A stretch of 8,159 nt of DNA from an uncultured bacterium (GCA_947074225.1 CAMTOX010000071.1:1-8159); one strand, 5' to 3'. Shown: positions 1 through 8,107, numbered from the stretch's first letter. Translations and numbers: made by a program. The notes: generated from the sequence alone by a model not told the origin.

Positions 1-55
1 CGGCATACGATATTTCTAAATGTGACTGGAGTTCAGACGTGTGCTCTTCCGATCT
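1..55 (-). other. Illumina TruSeq i7 adapter (contaminant)
   Basis: This is synthetic sequence. Positions 22-55 match the 34-base TruSeq read-2 adapter perfectly, ending in GCTCTTCCGATCT. Positions 1-13 match the P7 flow-cell end CGGCATACGAGAT with one difference (T for G at 11). Positions 14-21 (TTCTAAAT) fall where the 8-base index lies and differ by one base from the reverse complement of index D705 as I remember it. Genuine DNA starts at 56. The minus-strand gene at the left edge is interrupted by this sequence. Confidence 0.98.
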
Positions 56-565
56 TAACATGAAATAGGTTCTAAAACGCTCTTCTATATGTATATAGTC
101 GCTACTCATATACCACAATATATAGAGGGTATACAAGCCAAGAAACTTTATAAAAAAGAATCCCGGAAAGATGGCCATAATAACTTGGATACCAAAAATT
201 ACTGTAGAAGAATATGCAATGACCGTCTCTGCCTCTTTCTGACTTATATCGTAAAGAAAGAGTTTCTGAGTACTTTTCTTACATACAAATACTGCGAGAA
301 GGTACCCGGAAGCTATAGATAAGAAGCTGAATAACGTTTTTAATATGGCAAACTCTAATTGTGGGTGCTTAGAATAGAAAAAGTAGGTTATAAAAACCGT
401 TATTGTAATAAGCACTATAAAAGGTAAAGCAAACCTACGTGTGGCTCCTATGCGGCTCTCTTTATCATACTCACGTAGGGTTCTACAAAATTGCTCAGGC
501 TCTTTTATAATGGAAAGTGCCTGGGTATATATCTTTTTGTAGTTCTCTATTTGTTTTGTCAACAT
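56..565 (-). CDS. Yip1-family integral membrane protein, 3' end truncated
   Basis: The frame opens at ATG 565-563 and stays open for 170 codons to base 56, where adapter begins; no native stop is present. The N-terminus is soluble, with a basic/acidic stretch (ITQALS-like region to about residue 44, including KEPEQFCRTLREYDKESR). It is followed by about four hydrophobic segments near residues 45-63, 71-95, 114-133 and 138-153. The layout resembles the small Yip1-like membrane proteins of Bacteroidota: a short amphipathic N-terminus with an 'I..P.e..' segment, then membrane helices and an IEERFRTYFML-type segment near the end. Those proteins are often about 170-200 residues by my recollection, so little may be missing. 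Their function is unknown. The start lies 15 bp after the nfo stop, so it is probably the last known gene of that transcription unit. The frame continues into the adapter and would add an artificial RSEEHTSELQS tail. The coding call is firm; the family call is moderate. Confidence 0.72.
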
Positions 566-580
566 TGTTATAATGATAGT

Positions 581-1426
581 TTAATCGGTTACAAAGCTTC
601 GCAATAGTTTAATCTCTTCACTCCATAAACTCTCATCGGGAGTTTCAAGAATAAGAGGCATATTGTCAAAGCGTTTATCTTTCATTATATATTCAAAGAG
701 TGGCATGCCTATAAAGCCCTCTCCTAGGTTAGCATGACGGTCTACATGAGTGTCGAACTCCTTCTTTGAGTCGTTTAGGTGCATGCCTTTTAGGTATTCA
801 AAACCTATAACCTCATCAAAATGTTTAAAGACACTTTCAAAGGTTTCGTAGCTGCGTAAGTCGTACCCTCCGGTAAAAGCATGGCAGGTATCTATACATA
901 CGCCAACTCGCGATTTATCTTCTACCATATCTATAATTGCTGCCAACTGCTCAAAGTTATATCCCACGTTGCTTCCTTGTCCGGCAGTATTTTCAAGTAC
1001 TGCAGTAACTCCTTTAGTCTGTTTAAGAGTCCAATTTATACTCTCGGCAATACGTTCTAAGCACTCCTGCTCCGATATTTTCTTTAGATGAGAACCCGGG
1101 TGAAAGTTTAATCGGTCCAGTCCCAAAATTTCACAACGTTTTATCTCATCAAGAAAGGCTTGGCGCGACTTCTCATAACCCTCGGCTTCAGGCGAACCCA
1201 AATTTATTAAATAACTATCGTGAGGCAGTATCTGTGCTGCGCTAAAGCCTCCTTTAGCACAATTGGCTTTGAAAGCCTCTACACTCTTAGATGTAAGGGC
1301 TGGCGCTTTCCACTGACGCTGATTCTTCGTAAATAGAGCAAAAGCATTGGCTCCTATCTCTATGGCATTTAAGGGAGCATTCTCAACTCCACCAGATGCA
1401 CTCACGTGTGCTCCTATATATTTCAT
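581..1426 (-). CDS. nfo: Endonuclease IV (AP endonuclease, deoxyribonuclease IV)
   Basis: This cytoplasmic base-excision-repair enzyme cleaves the backbone 5' of abasic sites and removes 3'-blocking groups using three metal ions, normally zinc. The protein is 281 residues, close to E. coli Nfo (285), and has the AP-endonuclease-2 TIM-barrel fold signatures. All nine metal ligands occur at the same numbers as in E. coli: H69, H109, E145, D179, H182, H216, D229, H231 and E261. They sit in motifs [37 protein letters not shown] and LETP. I chose ATG 1426 because the family begins [13 protein letters not shown]. An in-frame ATG at 1477 would add 17 residues unlike the family and overlap the upstream gldG-like gene. 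With this start there is a 10-bp gap to that gene's stop and 15 bp to the next gene, which suggests cotranscription. No strong ribosome-binding site is visible. Confidence 0.97.
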   Translation of the reverse strand: MKYIGAHVSASGGVENAPLNAIEIGANAFALFTKNQRQWKAPALTSKSVEAFKANCAKGGFSAAQILPHDSYLINLGSPEAEGYEKSRQAFLDEIKRCEILGLDRLNFHPGSHLKKISEQECLERIAESINWTLKQTKGVTAVLENTAGQGSNVGYNFEQLAAIIDMVEDKSRVGVCIDTCHAFTGGYDLRSYETFESVFKHFDEVIGFEYLKGMHLNDSKKEFDTHVDRHANLGEGFIGMPLFEYIMKDKRFDNMPLILETPDESLWSEEIKLLRSFVTD

Positions 1427-1436
1427 ATCAATAGCT

Positions 1437-3119
1437 TTATTTATATTTATAACGTCGATAACTAAAGAATAGTACACCCAATAATATTAAAAGAACTAAA
1501 GGAGCACCTATGGCTATGGCTTGCCAATAGCTGCTATGGGTAAGTACCTTAGATTTGTTTAGCAAACGTAAGGTCATGCGACGGTTACGCAAGTTCATCA
1601 AACCATTCTCATCGGTTAAGTAGAGCAGACTATTCAAGGCGAAGTCTGAATTTCCATATGTTTGCCGGGTTATGCGGTCATAACCGGCAGGCAATAATCG
1701 GTAACCACCCTCATCGCGCTCAAAATCATTCCGTATTAAGTCGCCATCGCCAACAATTACCATACGTGTTGCTACACTCATCTCTTTGGTCTCGGTGGGT
1801 GCTAAACCTTTTGGAGTCATACGGTGAGTGAAGACAGAAGGGAATATGCCCTCCAAAGAGACTGCTATGGGAACATAACCTGTAGTGAAATAGGTTTTTG
1901 GATCTATGGTCAACACCTCATTCAAAATAATATTGTCGGGCGCTGTGGTGACATGCGAAGCATTAGAGGTAATTAATAATACCGACTTCTGAATCATATT
2001 GTCGCCACTCAATAACTCCACACCCGAAGGGTAGGTAGCGCGTACCGATGTTAAATTCTTTGTGATGGGGTGGTAAGGAGAACCCTGCAAAAGCGGAGAA
2101 TAGAAGAACGGCATCGGTTCAAAACGTGGATTCTCTCCTGCCTTAGAAACATTGATAGGCATATAGGTGCACTGCAAATCGGAAATTATGGTCGGCGTTA
2201 AGCGCACGCCATATTTAAAGAGCATGTCTGAAAGATTTATATCTAAAGGCATGGTGGGCGATACGCCTGAAGAGGCCAGCTCCTCGTCCGAAATCTGTAC
2301 ACCATCAATAAGCCACATCACACGTCCACCCCGCATAATGTATTGATCAATAATATATTTATCTTGCTCGGTAAAAGGCTCTTTTGGACTTGCTATGATA
2401 ATAGCGGCATAAGGTTCCAGAATAGATGGGTCGTCGCTCAAGAAACCACGGTCTATTTGGAAATAACGACTCAAGGCGTCGGAAATGTCGTAAGTTTCCC
2501 ACTCTGTTAGTTCGCCATGACCCTCAATAAATGCTACTTTGGTCAAACTGCTACGCTCTAATATGCGCAAAGCATCGCTAATTTGATACTCTAAATCTTC
2601 AATGGCCGACTGAATGCTCTGTTCTGCACCACGATTTGATGAAGGTTGAATCAGCGCTACGGCAACGGTGTCGCGAGCAGATGAGAATAGAGCCCAAGGG
2701 AATACTATTTGTTGAGATAATGAACCATCATTCCCCTGAAGTGAGACGGTCATGCCGGTAAGACCTTCCGACTCTAAAGCACGATATTCTGCATAGCGAC
2801 TACTCTCGTCGGAGGATGCCGAAGGATTTATATTCACTATATTGAACTGCCTATTGCCATAGATGTTATACTCTTGTATAAGCTCTAAAAAGGCATTGCG
2901 AAGCTGAGCCATATTGGCATCTAAAGTGCCGTTTAAGTAAAGGGTTACCTCTATGGGCTCATTTAAGTTCGATAACAATGTTAAGGTATTCTCCGATAGT
3001 GTATAGCGCTTCTCCTGGGTTAAATCCCAACGAAAGAAGAGGCGCGAAGTAAGACTAAGCCACAGCAATAGCAAGATGACAACAGTCCAAATAATACCAG
3101 AAATAAAATTCTTTTTCAT
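1437..3119 (-). CDS. gldG: GldG-like ABC transporter auxiliary/substrate-binding protein
   Basis: The 560-residue protein resembles GldG, which in Flavobacterium works with permease GldF and ATPase GldA in an ABC transporter linked to gliding. An N-terminal membrane segment (about residues 9-26) is followed by the signature [17 protein letters not shown] (residues 29-45), typical of the ABC_transp_aux/GldG family. A large extracytoplasmic region follows, with [10 protein letters not shown] (194-203), [10 protein letters not shown] (264-273), [13 protein letters not shown] (454-466) and [19 protein letters not shown] (489-507). A second membrane segment (about 535-553) ends in a basic tail, YRRYKYK. 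Length and architecture are complete for the family. It lies 37 bp after the HD phosphohydrolase gene and 10 bp before nfo, so it is probably in an operon with both. No gldF permease gene or ATPase gene is adjacent, which is unusual for this family. Similarity by name does not show that the organism glides; many non-gliding Bacteroidota carry such proteins. Confidence 0.88.
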   Translation of the reverse strand: MKKNFISGIIWTVVILLLLWLSLTSRLFFRWDLTQEKRYTLSENTLTLLSNLNEPIEVTLYLNGTLDANMAQLRNAFLELIQEYNIYGNRQFNIVNINPSASSDESSRYAEYRALESEGLTGMTVSLQGNDGSLSQQIVFPWALFSSARDTVAVALIQPSSNRGAEQSIQSAIEDLEYQISDALRILERSSLTKVAFIEGHGELTEWETYDISDALSRYFQIDRGFLSDDPSILEPYAAIIIASPKEPFTEQDKYIIDQYIMRGGRVMWLIDGVQISDEELASSGVSPTMPLDINLSDMLFKYGVRLTPTIISDLQCTYMPINVSKAGENPRFEPMPFFYSPLLQGSPYHPITKNLTSVRATYPSGVELLSGDNMIQKSVLLITSNASHVTTAPDNIILNEVLTIDPKTYFTTGYVPIAVSLEGIFPSVFTHRMTPKGLAPTETKEMSVATRMVIVGDGDLIRNDFERDEGGYRLLPAGYDRITRQTYGNSDFALNSLLYLTDENGLMNLRNRRMTLRLLNKSKVLTHSSYWQAIAIGAPLVLLILLGVLFFSYRRYKYK

Positions 3120-3156
3120 ACAATAATTCTTTCACAGGCTTGAAAAGGCCTTGAGG

Positions 3157-5226
3157 TTACGACTTAGCAATTTCGGTTTTCAAGACAGGATAACTTATCC
3201 GATGGTGATACATATTCTTAAGCTTCTCCTTGAACACGTGTTTCACTATCTCTACCTGACGGAAAGTGATAGCAGCATTCTTAAACGACCCTTCGGCAAT
3301 TTGTCCATCTATTAAATGTTCTACTAAATAATCTATGCTCTCTTCGTTATACTCCTTAAGACTCCGCGAGGCAGCCTCAATAGCATCGGCCATCATAATT
3401 ATAGCAGCCTCTTTGCTGGCAGGTCGTGGACCGGGATAGGTAAACAACGACTCATCTATAGGCTCGTTTGGATATTGATTCCTAAAGGAGTTATAGAAAT
3501 AACGGGTAATGCTTTGGGCATGATGCTGCTCTATCATCTCTATAACACGCTCTGGTAAACCATGTTTTTGTGCCAATTTAACTCCATCGGCAACATGATT
3601 TATCACTATCTTGGCCGCTTGGTCATAAGGTAATTCAGAAAGCGGGTTATGTCCCGGACTCTGATTCTCTATAAACAGCATTGGATTTGTCAACTTCCCT
3701 ATGTCGTGATAGAGTGCCCCTGTACGCACCAACAATACATTGGCACCAATCTTTTTAGCTGCCTCCACAGCTAAGTTCGACACTTGAAGGGCATGCTGAA
3801 ATGTTCCAGGAGCCTTCTCGGCAAACTCCATCAATAGAGGGGTATTTACATTTGAGAGCTCTACTAAAGTAACGTCGGAGAGGAAACCAAACATCTTCTC
3901 GAAAATGTATATTAAACCATAAGCAAATAAGAGTAGCAAACAGTTTACGGCAAAGATTCCAAACATGACCCAATCTAAATCGGCAAATGAACCGCTCTGT
4001 AATATGGTAATAGCAAAGTAGCCTATACAGTAAGAGATAAAGATGAGGATGGACGATTGCATGAGCTGCGACCGTTGGTTCATATGCTTTAAACTTGATA
4101 CTGCGGTCATACCGGCACTTACCTGAAGGAGAACAAATTGGAACACGTCGACCACCATCATTGAAGTAATTAATACAACAATGAGATGTACAAAGAGCCC
4201 GGTGCGCGAATCAAAAAAGGTTCTGACAATTATGGGCAGCAATGCAAAGGGCAGTATATAGATGCTCAACTGCGTGTAACGCAGCGTTAATGAGGTCAAT
4301 AAAATCATACCTACCACCATCATTAAAATAAAGAGGGTGTTGCGGAATGAGTTGAAAATAATGGGACGGAATAGGTAAAGATATACACATAGCAGTGCTA
4401 AAAGACCTATAATCAATATCATTTTACCCAATATCACAATATAGTGATTTCGTTGAGGCATCTGACTCTTTTCGCTCACTATGCGCAGCGAGTTCAAAAT
4501 CTTATAGGTGTTGTAGTTTACTATCTCACCACGGTCAACAATGCGCTCTCCTGTTTGCACAGCACCAAAGGTGGGCGATATCTTGGCAAAGAGAGCTTCG
4601 CGGGCTTGCTCTGTCTTCTCTTTGTCGGCAATGAGGTTCTCTTTAATAAATCGGTTTATGTTGCACTCACGCATAGAGAGCTCGTCAAAACCAGTTCGAT
4701 TCTCGATAATAAAAGCATAAGCAGTAACTTGTGTGTAGAGGTCGCTTAAACGAACTTCGTGTGCCACACGGTTACTATCAATAATAGAGATGTGCGTTAT
4801 TCCGGCATCTTTAAGTTCTTTAAGGCTAGTGCTGGAGATGATGCCTTGATTGTACACCTCTTTCAAACGCTCAGAGAGGTATTGTTTGTAGGCTCCGGCA
4901 TCGGGAATCTCTAACTTCTGCTTCTCAAACTGTTTCAACTCATCTTGGCTCACCTTGAAATCCAGTGTGAAATAGGGCACTAAATATTGTTCCATACTGT
5001 CGCGCTCATGGCGTAACTCGGCATCGGTCTTATAAATAGGTATGTCTAAAGGAGCGGTAAGAAGGTCGTATTGCCATGGACGGCCAATCTCAAAATGGCG
5101 ATCGAATTGCTCGCTGGTTGGAATACATTGATACACCAATAGCGCAGCTGCTATGAAAAGTGCCACCTGAATAAAGATTCGGAAGGATTTAGCTGTTTTT
5201 TTTAAACGTGATAGTCGCGAACTCAT
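3157..5226 (-). CDS. 7TM-HD phosphohydrolase, PgpH-like putative c-di-AMP phosphodiesterase
   Basis: This is a 689-residue membrane protein of the 7TMR-HD family; Listeria PgpH, the studied member, hydrolyses c-di-AMP. Residue numbers count from ATG 5226. A membrane helix at about 16-34 is followed by an extracytoplasmic 7TMR-HDED-type region (about 35-258). A cluster of about six helices covers roughly 262-443, then comes a cytoplasmic HD domain. HD-domain residues include H478 (APGTFQH), H507-D508 (ALYHDIGK), H544, H568-H569 (EQHH) and D614 (MMADAIEAASRS), so the metal site looks intact. The protein is slightly shorter than Listeria PgpH. A TTG at 5232 would add two residues; I prefer the ATG. 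A TAnnTTTG promoter match lies about 25 bp upstream and an intrinsic terminator lies between it and obgE, so it probably starts a transcription unit continuing into gldG, nfo and the Yip1-like gene. The substrate is inferred from the family; no diadenylate cyclase gene is in the window. Confidence 0.92.
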   Translation of the reverse strand: MSSRLSRLKKTAKSFRIFIQVALFIAAALLVYQCIPTSEQFDRHFEIGRPWQYDLLTAPLDIPIYKTDAELRHERDSMEQYLVPYFTLDFKVSQDELKQFEKQKLEIPDAGAYKQYLSERLKEVYNQGIISSTSLKELKDAGITHISIIDSNRVAHEVRLSDLYTQVTAYAFIIENRTGFDELSMRECNINRFIKENLIADKEKTEQAREALFAKISPTFGAVQTGERIVDRGEIVNYNTYKILNSLRIVSEKSQMPQRNHYIVILGKMILIIGLLALLCVYLYLFRPIIFNSFRNTLFILMMVVGMILLTSLTLRYTQLSIYILPFALLPIIVRTFFDSRTGLFVHLIVVLITSMMVVDVFQFVLLQVSAGMTAVSSLKHMNQRSQLMQSSILIFISYCIGYFAITILQSGSFADLDWVMFGIFAVNCLLLLFAYGLIYIFEKMFGFLSDVTLVELSNVNTPLLMEFAEKAPGTFQHALQVSNLAVEAAKKIGANVLLVRTGALYHDIGKLTNPMLFIENQSPGHNPLSELPYDQAAKIVINHVADGVKLAQKHGLPERVIEMIEQHHAQSITRYFYNSFRNQYPNEPIDESLFTYPGPRPASKEAAIIMMADAIEAASRSLKEYNEESIDYLVEHLIDGQIAEGSFKNAAITFRQVEIVKHVFKEKLKNMYHHRISYPVLKTEIAKS

Positions 5227-5250
5227 AATCAATGCTTCTTTTAAAACTTA

Positions 5251-5283
5251 CAAATATAATCATTTTTTCTGAGCTTTTAGAAA
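5251..5283 (-). promoter_or_regulatory. Candidate Bacteroidota promoter for the HD phosphohydrolase unit
   Basis: On the minus strand, TATATTTG at 5251-5258 matches the Bacteroidota -7 consensus TAnnTTTG. A TTTC at 5280-5283 lies 21 bases further upstream, near where the -33 element (TTTG) is expected. The box is about 25 bp before the preferred ATG at 5226 and follows the obgE terminator, a sensible place for a new start. The -33 element is imperfect and no transcript data were available. Confidence 0.6.
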
Positions 5284-5348
5284 TCTTATTTCTTGAGCTC
5301 AATGTTTTAGACTTTTCTAAGAAGAGAATGCTATTTTCCAATAGAAAT

Positions 5349-5382
5349 AAAGAGGTCAATACATTGCTGCATTGACCTCTTT
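5349..5382 (-). terminator. Intrinsic terminator downstream of obgE
   Basis: A perfect 12-bp inverted repeat, AAAGAGGTCAAT (5349-5360) and ATTGACCTCTTT (5371-5382), flanks a 10-base loop. On the minus strand the descending arm runs into CTCTTTATTTCT, a moderately U-rich tail. It lies about 50 bp after the obgE stop and before the HD-gene promoter, so it probably ends the hpt-adk-obgE unit. On the plus strand the stem also ends in T residues, but no plus-strand gene precedes it. Confidence 0.82.
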
Positions 5383-5433
5383 TATGGTATGATAGATTAT
5401 CTATCTATAAAATGTCGATATCGGGAGTAAATA

Positions 5434-6576
5434 CTAATCGTCCCACTCTAGGGCGTCGTAATCAATCTCCTCTTCCTGTTCATCTTCTATCTCGTCCTCC
5501 CAATCATCTTCCCACTCATCGTTGAAGTTTTCTCTTGGTTTCACCTCAATGTTGCGGTGGGTAATGGTATGGGTTCTGTTGTCCTCATTATTAATCTCTT
5601 CCCAGATCATATCTTTTAGCTCTACTAAGCCTGTTCCGGCAATAGAAGAGATGAATACTGTTTTCACATCGTCGGGCAATTCAGCGCGTATAGCTTCCAT
5701 AAGCTCCTCGTCCAGCATATCGCTTTTGGTAATGGCAAGTAGGCGTTGTTTATCTACCAATTCCGGGTTGAACTGTTTCAACTCATTAAGCAAGATGTTA
5801 TACTCCTCTTTAATATCTTTACTGTCGGCAGGTACCATGAAGAGTAATATGGCGTTACGTTCAATATGTCGTAAGAAACGCAATCCCAATCCTTTACCTT
5901 CCGATGCTCCTTCAATAATACCCGGTATATCGGCCATACAGAACGACTTTCCATCGCGATACTCTACAATGCCTAAGTTAGGCACCAAAGTGGTGAACGG
6001 ATAGTTAGCTATTTCTGGTTTTGCTGCCGAGAGTACAGAAAGTAGTGTTGACTTACCAGCATTCGGGAATCCTACTAAACCAACATCGGCCAGCACCTTA
6101 AGTTCCAATATCACTGTGCGCTCCTGCATTGGTTCGCCGGGTTGTGCAAAACGTGGGGTCTGATTGGTTGCTGTGCGGAAATGCCAGTTGCCTAATCCTC
6201 CGCGGCCTCCTTTCATAAGCACCACCTCTTGTTTGTCGTGGGTAATATCGCAAAGAAATTCACCACTATCGGCATCGTATGCTACGGTGCCACAAGGCAC
6301 TTCAATGATTTTATCTTCACCATTCTTACCAAAGCTTCGGCTGCCGCTTCCGCATCCGCCATGTCCTGCAAAGACGTGACGTGCATATTTCAAGTGAATA
6401 AGGGTCCAAAAGTCCTTATTACCACGTAAAATAATGTGTCCACCTCGTCCGCCATCGCCACCATCAGGTCCGCCTTTTGGAATATATTTCTCTCTATGAA
6501 AATGTGTTGAACCAGCCCCTCCTTTACCGGAGCGACAAAATATTTTCACATAATCTACAAAATTTGATCCTGCCAT
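5434..6576 (-). CDS. obgE: Obg/CgtA-family GTPase
   Basis: Obg is an essential GTPase that binds the large ribosomal subunit and links ribosome assembly to the (p)ppGpp stress response. The 380-residue protein has the glycine-rich Obg fold at about residues 4-160 ([35 protein letters not shown]), then the G domain. Visible motifs are G1 GFPNAGKST (169-177), G2 YPFTT (192-196), G3 DIPG (216-219), G4 TKSD (283-286) and G5 SSIAG (310-314). G4 has T where the usual motif is NKxD. The C-terminus (about 351-380) is a strongly acidic tail rich in E, D and W, with no recognisable OCT domain. ATG 6576 gives the standard N-terminus (family members begin near NFVDYVKI). The gap to adk upstream is 62 bp without a recognisable promoter, so it is probably cotranscribed with adk. 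An intrinsic terminator follows about 50 bp after the stop. Confidence 0.97.
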   Translation of the reverse strand: MAGSNFVDYVKIFCRSGKGGAGSTHFHREKYIPKGGPDGGDGGRGGHIILRGNKDFWTLIHLKYARHVFAGHGGCGSGSRSFGKNGEDKIIEVPCGTVAYDADSGEFLCDITHDKQEVVLMKGGRGGLGNWHFRTATNQTPRFAQPGEPMQERTVILELKVLADVGLVGFPNAGKSTLLSVLSAAKPEIANYPFTTLVPNLGIVEYRDGKSFCMADIPGIIEGASEGKGLGLRFLRHIERNAILLFMVPADSKDIKEEYNILLNELKQFNPELVDKQRLLAITKSDMLDEELMEAIRAELPDDVKTVFISSIAGTGLVELKDMIWEEINNEDNRTHTITHRNIEVKPRENFNDEWEDDWEDEIEDEQEEEIDYDALEWDD

Positions 6577-6638
6577 ACTTTTCTTTTTTGTCTGGTGTTA
6601 TCTATGCAATAGCTAAGCCGAAATAAGATTCTATCTTC

Positions 6639-7214
6639 TTAACGGTGTATGCTGTCTAATATTTCCACAACATGCTCAAAGCATCCTGCTACAGTAGTGT
6701 TATTGCATACTTCGCGATAACGGTCGGTTTTTTTATAATAATCCATTACCGGCATGGTAACTTCATGATATATCTGTAAACGTTTCTTGATGGTGTCTAA
6801 ATTATCGTCGCTACGACCCGAAGTCTTGCCACGATTCAATAAACGTTCAATCAAGATTTTTTCATTCACCTCTAAATCTAACAATACATTTACTTTTTCA
6901 CCACGTTCGCTAAGCATCTTGTCTAAAGCCTCTGCTTGAGCCACAGTACGTGGGAAACCATCGAAGATATATCCGGTGCGCGATGGAGAGGATTCAATCT
7001 TCTTTTTCAATAAGCCAATAATAAGATCGTCGGGAACAAGATTTCCTTTAGAGATTAAATTATTTGCTATGCGTCCTTCTTCAGAATCGCGTTCTATTTC
7101 AGAACGCAACAACTCGCCAGTAGAAATGTGCTTCAAGTGATACTTTGATTCTATCAAGTCGCTTTGCGTACCTTTTCCAGAACCTGGGGCGCCAAAAATT
7201 ACAATGTTAAACAT
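6639..7214 (-). CDS. adk: Adenylate kinase
   Basis: The enzyme catalyses the reversible phosphoryl transfer ATP + AMP to 2 ADP in the cytoplasm and sets the adenylate energy balance. The 191-residue protein contains the P-loop GAPGSGKGT (8-16), AMP-binding STGELLR (31-37) and FDGFPRT (84-90). Arginines at positions expected for phosphate contacts are R37, R89, R124, R134 and R145. The lid (about 125-138, RGKTSGRSDDN region) is short, lacking the about 30-residue insert and any Cys4 zinc site of longer bacterial forms. The length and short lid are usual for Bacteroidota adenylate kinases. ATG 7214 places the P-loop at residue 8, as expected. It sits 72 bp after hpt and 62 bp before obgE. I see no TAnnTTTG box in the hpt-adk gap, so transcription from the hpt promoter is likely. 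Confidence 0.97.
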   Translation of the reverse strand: MFNIVIFGAPGSGKGTQSDLIESKYHLKHISTGELLRSEIERDSEEGRIANNLISKGNLVPDDLIIGLLKKKIESSPSRTGYIFDGFPRTVAQAEALDKMLSERGEKVNVLLDLEVNEKILIERLLNRGKTSGRSDDNLDTIKKRLQIYHEVTMPVMDYYKKTDRYREVCNNTTVAGCFEHVVEILDSIHR

Positions 7215-7286
7215 GAAATATTAACTTTAATAATAGAAATTGTTTGGAAATTACTCTCTTTTTACCTTAGTAGTTCCTACACCAAT

Positions 7287-7823
7287 TTAGGGTATTAGGG
7301 TGTAGATATCTCTTAAATTACGGCCGTAGCCATCGTAGTCTAAACCATACCCAACAATAAAATCGTTAGGAATGCGCAAAGCCACATAATCCAGATGTAG
7401 CTCATGTTTTAGCGATTCGGGTTTGAAAAATAGCGTCGCTACCTTAACCTCGCCGGCTCCTTTATCATGCAAACTCTTTACAAGTTTTGACATTGTTAGG
7501 CCGCTATCGACAATATCTTCTACAATCACCACAGTACGCCCGGCAATCTCCTCATTCAACCCAATAAGCTCTGTGGTCTCGCCGGTAGATTCAGTTCCTT
7601 GGTAAGACGATACTTTAACAAAACTTACCTCGCCAAGTACCTCTACACGTTTCATCAAGTCGGAAGCAAACATATAAGCACCATTCAGCACAACCAAAAA
7701 TAGTGGATCTTTACCCTCTAAATCGCGATTCATATCTACTGCAATCGTGTCAATAGCTTTTAAAATCTCACTCTCAGGAAGCGATAAACCAAATGTTTTA
7801 TCTTTTAATGTTACCTTCTTCAT
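7287..7823 (-). CDS. hpt: Hypoxanthine phosphoribosyltransferase
   Basis: This cytoplasmic purine-salvage enzyme converts hypoxanthine (often also guanine) and PRPP to IMP (GMP) and pyrophosphate. The 178-residue protein, typical in length, has the type I phosphoribosyltransferase fold. The PRPP loop is VVIVEDIVDSGLT (98-110), with DSG where many homologues have DTG. Other landmarks are VVLNGAY (44-50), the flexible loop SYQGTESTGE (73-82) and the C-terminal DFIVGYGLDYDGYGRNLRD (154-172), which in this family contacts the base. ATG 7823 gives the expected N-terminus. The leader has AGAAGG about 8 bases before the ATG, a modest Shine-Dalgarno-like sequence. A TAnnTTTG promoter match lies about 30 bp upstream, so this is the likely first gene of the hpt-adk-obgE unit; this order is familiar in Bacteroidales from memory. 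Confidence 0.97.
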   Translation of the reverse strand: MKKVTLKDKTFGLSLPESEILKAIDTIAVDMNRDLEGKDPLFLVVLNGAYMFASDLMKRVEVLGEVSFVKVSSYQGTESTGETTELIGLNEEIAGRTVVIVEDIVDSGLTMSKLVKSLHDKGAGEVKVATLFFKPESLKHELHLDYVALRIPNDFIVGYGLDYDGYGRNLRDIYTLIP

Positions 7824-7853
7824 ATCTACCTTCTATTTTGAAAAAAATTTAGG

Positions 7854-7885
7854 CAAAGGTAATTATTAATATTGACATTCTGAAA
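7854..7885 (-). promoter_or_regulatory. Candidate Bacteroidota promoter for hpt-adk-obgE
   Basis: On the minus strand TACCTTTG (7854-7861) matches the -7 consensus TAnnTTTG exactly. TTTC at 7882-7885 lies 20 bases upstream, where a -33 element is expected. The box is about 30 bp before the hpt ATG, consistent with a short leader. The layout is nearly the same as the candidate at 5251-5283. This is pattern evidence only. Confidence 0.65.
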
Positions 7886-8107
7886 TCATATTCCTCCACT
7901 TTTAATCCATTTTATATCATTTAAGCAATCAATAGGATATAAACCTCATTTTTAAAGCTTAAAACGACTCTCGTGGTTTTATAGTAAAATTTATTTTCAC
8001 AATAAATGGTTAATAATATTCTTAATTTTAATAGTTTACCTACTCCAATACTCTTTTAAATGTTGCTTTTTGAATATTGAGCTTAATAATGCTCTTTTTC
8101 CTCTTTT
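7886..8107. other. Non-coding AT-rich flank, no gene seen
   Basis: From the hpt promoter to the adapter I find no credible reading frame on either strand and no second TAnnTTTG box. The stretch is strongly AT-rich, as is usual for intergenic DNA here. Two weak hairpins (7960-7981 and 8080-8095) are too short to call. Since the contig ends in adapter, the gene beyond hpt is unknown. Confidence 0.6.

Noticed and set aside
89..322. 77-codon plus-strand reading frame
   Set aside because: It lies opposite the Yip1-like gene, has no recognisable domain, and the minus-strand frame is longer with clear membrane segments.
1427..1477. N-terminal extension of nfo from ATG 1477
   Set aside because: It would overlap the gldG-like gene by 41 bases and precede the conserved MKYIGAH start; metal-ligand numbering fits the ATG at 1426.
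4444..4749. 101-codon plus-strand reading frame opposite the HD gene
   Set aside because: It is antisense to a conserved gene, with no domain and no promoter.
5227..5232. TTG start two codons before the HD-gene ATG
   Set aside because: It is possible, but adds only two residues and the ATG is the stronger codon.
5522..6004. 160-codon plus-strand reading frame opposite obgE
   Set aside because: It is antisense to the conserved GTPase domain; its serine-rich translation is what mirror-frame reading gives.
7960..7981. TAAAAC/GTTTTA inverted repeat upstream of hpt
   Set aside because: It is a 6-bp AT-rich stem with a 10-base loop, readily found by chance in such DNA.
8080..8095. GAGC/GCTC hairpin followed by T-rich DNA as a plus-strand terminator
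   Set aside because: The stem is only 4 bp and no plus-strand gene precedes it.
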